Assembly: GCF_002179555.1 (NCBI RefSeq)
Contig: NZ_NHOU01000007.1
Location: forward strand, 124,001 to 188,000
Reading direction: 5' to 3'
DNA length: 64,000 bases
Origin: Salinicola salarius
GTDB lineage: Bacteria > Pseudomonadota > Gammaproteobacteria > Pseudomonadales > Halomonadaceae
Below are positions 62,340 to 64,000 of the stretch, in pieces (within the stretch, counting starts at the first letter, position 1; each line of letters opens with the position of its first letter). Below the pieces are notes generated by a model. It had not been told where the DNA came from. It did not search any database and saw nothing but the letters and a program-made list of their open reading frames with translations. A program made the translations under genes and the position numbers.

Positions 62340-64000
62340 TCACGCTTCGCGGGTCTGTGTCGACTCTATGTGCCGCGGTCGCAGCCGACGGTGGAGCCGG
62401 TCGAGATAGAGATAGACCACCGGCGTGGTATAGAGCGTGAGGATCTGGCTGACGATCAGCCCGCCGATGATGGTGATGCCCAGTGGCGCCCGCAGGCCGG
62501 CGTTCTCGTCGGTGCCGAGCAGCAGCGGCAGCGCGCCGAGCAGTGCCGCCAGCGTGGTCATCATGATCGGCCGGAAACGCACCAGCGCGGCATGGCGAAT
62601 CGCGTCCTGCGGCGTCATGCCCTGGTCGCGCTCGCAGACGACCGCGAAGTCGACCAGCATGATCGCGTTCTTCTTGACCACGCCGATCAGCAGGATGATG
62701 CCGATCAACGCGATCAGAGTGAAGGGCGTGTCCAGCGCCATCAGCGCTAGTAGCGCACCCACCCCGGCGGAAGGCAGCGTCGACAGAATCGTCAGCGGAT
62801 GAATATAGCTCTCGTAGAGAATTCCCAGCACCAGATAGACCGTGACCAGCGCGGCCAGGATCAGCCACGGCATCGCCTCGATACCGCTCTGGAAGGTGCC
62901 GGCGCTGCCCTCGAAATCGACCTGGACGTCGGTAGGAAGGTGAAGCGCGTCGACGGCCTGGCGAATACGTGTCGTGGCGTCGCCCAGCGAAATGCCATCT
63001 TCCAGATTGAACGAGATCGTCGAGGCGGCGAACTGTCCCTGATGATTGACGCTGACTGGCGTCGTGCTGCGCTCCACGTGGCTGAACGCCGAGATCGGGA
63101 TCATCTCGCCGTCGGTCCCGCTGACGTAGAGATCGCCGATCGCGTCCGGCGCCTGGCGATAGGGCGCAGCCACCTCCATCACCACGTAGCGCTGCTCGTC
63201 GGCATCAAAGAGGCTCACAACCTTGCTCTGGGCGAAGGCGTTGCCCAGCGCGGTATCGATGGTGCGCATGTCGACGCCGAGACGCGAGGCGGTCTCCCGG
63301 TCGACGACCAGCTTGGCAGCCAGGCCTTCGCCACGGCTGTCGCTGTCGATGCCGGTAATGCCGTCGACCTGCTGCATCGCCTGCCGGACCTTGCCGGCCC
63401 AGTCGCCGAGCAGATCGAGATCGTCGCTCTTGAGCGTGATCTCGTACTGTGACGCGCTGCTGGAACGGCCGCCGATGCGAATGTCCTGCAGCGGAAACAT
63501 GAACGTGCTGACCCCGGTCAGGCCCTGAAGACTTGCTGTCAGGCGATTGCCGATGGCCTGCGTCGAGCCCTGACGCTCGGCTTTCAGAGTGATGAAAAGC
63601 GTTGCCGAGGAGCCGCCACGTCCCGGGCCGCCGCTGCCCATGAAGCCCAGCACGCTCTCCACCGCCGGGTCGGCCTGCAGCCGCTCGCGAACCTGGCCGA
63701 GCTTGTCCGAGACGGCCTCGAACGACAGCGCCTGGTCGCCGCGCATGGTGCCGAGCAGGCGGCCGGTATCCTGGTCGGGGATAAAACCCTTGTCGACGAC
63801 GGCATACAGGTAGCCGTTGAGGACGATCACGGCGACCAGCGAGAGCAGCGTCAGCCGGCGATGCTTGAGAGCGACATCCAGCGACCTGGCGTAGCCGCGC
63901 ACGAACGCATTGCCGGTCGCGGTCAGGGCTCTCTCCCAACGGGGCTGGCGCTGACGTTCGGGATGCGGCTTGAGCCAGCGCGCGCAGAGCATCGGTGTCA
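62340..64000 (-). CDS. RND efflux transporter, C-terminal part (gene continues beyond the window)
   Basis: The visible 553 residues cover the second half of an AcrB/MdtC-type inner-membrane pump: LTPMLCARWLKP at the edge, VDKGFIPDQDTGRLLG, porter-domain repeats, and helices ITILSTLPSAGVGALLALM and GIILLIGVVKKNAIMLVDFAV (the NAIM region) to FRPIMMTTLAALLGALPLLLG. The GFIPDQDTG segment and lack of a long tail fit the MdtB/MdtC-MuxB/C group. It exports drugs or bile-like compounds with proton influx. Partner genes lie outside. Confidence 0.9.
   Translation of the reverse strand, partial: TPMLCARWLKPHPERQRQPRWERALTATGNAFVRGYARSLDVALKHRRLTLLSLVAVIVLNGYLYAVVDKGFIPDQDTGRLLGTMRGDQALSFEAVSDKLGQVRERLQADPAVESVLGFMGSGGPGRGGSSATLFITLKAERQGSTQAIGNRLTASLQGLTGVSTFMFPLQDIRIGGRSSSASQYEITLKSDDLDLLGDWAGKVRQAMQQVDGITGIDSDSRGEGLAAKLVVDRETASRLGVDMRTIDTALGNAFAQSKVVSLFDADEQRYVVMEVAAPYRQAPDAIGDLYVSGTDGEMIPISAFSHVERSTTPVSVNHQGQFAASTISFNLEDGISLGDATTRIRQAVDALHLPTDVQVDFEGSAGTFQSGIEAMPWLILAALVTVYLVLGILYESYIHPLTILSTLPSAGVGALLALMALDTPFTLIALIGIILLIGVVKKNAIMLVDFAVVCERDQGMTPQDAIRHAALVRFRPIMMTTLAALLGALPLLLGTDENAGLRAPLGITIIGGLIVSQILTLYTTPVVYLYLDRLHRRLRPRHIESTQTREA

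Noticed and set aside
1-64000. tRNA, rRNA, integrase, transposase or phage genes
   Set aside because: None seen on reading both strands; no direct-repeat att sites flanking any block, so no genomic island boundary is claimed.

Overview
The window looks like chromosomal DNA of a moderately halophilic gammaproteobacterium, most plausibly Halomonadaceae (Halomonas, Salinicola or Chromohalobacter type). The reasons are its high GC content, strong codon bias with long antisense shadow frames, the family mix (KtrAB-type potassium uptake, NSS sodium symporter, MetZ, ArgP/ArgO, an FNR/ANR regulator, FadE) and the absence of phage, insertion sequences, plasmid genes, tRNA or rRNA. The genus is an inference.

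Layout. 1-7.5 kb holds housekeeping and redox genes: the end of metZ, a cytochrome b561/YceI pair, an NDH-2-like flavoprotein, two aldo/keto reductases and an aromatic/aspartate aminotransferase. 7.6-15.1 kb holds a tightly packed three-gene operon that looks like a divergent condensin (kleisin-like, small winged-helix-like and a 1669-residue SMC-like ATPase) without a visible nuclease partner. This is the best candidate for an undescribed system. 15.1-26.8 kb holds cfa, argP/argO, ktrBA, an NSS transporter, a SIMPL protein, btuF and cobO. 26.9-34.9 kb is a lipid A / envelope modification island: epimerase, two ArnT-like GT39 enzymes, a DPM1-like GT2, a stand-alone LABN protein and a PmrAB two-component system, with PmrA-box-like repeats at its promoters. 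35.2-50 kb is an FNR-centred microaerobic block: fnr, glucan phosphorylase, alcohol dehydrogenase, Hsp20, a UspA-HlyD-RbbA-YhhJ operon, a P-type cation ATPase and a second UspA, most with a TTGAY-N4-RTCAA site about 40 bases before a plausible start. 50-64 kb holds a LexA-boxed radical SAM gene, btuB behind a cobalamin riboswitch, a MotAB-like pair, glpQ/ugpQ-type phosphodiesterase, qor, rlpA, fadE and part of an RND pump.

Other structure. Three intergenic copies of a roughly 230-base element (15.2, 23.6 and 59.4 kb) fold into the same multi-arm shape with compensatory base changes. Three different 7-base tandem arrays and one 6-base array sit just downstream of gene stop codons. A second family of short inverted elements with TGTCYGAA-like ends occurs at 3.5 and 38.9 kb, and a related core at 25.7 kb.
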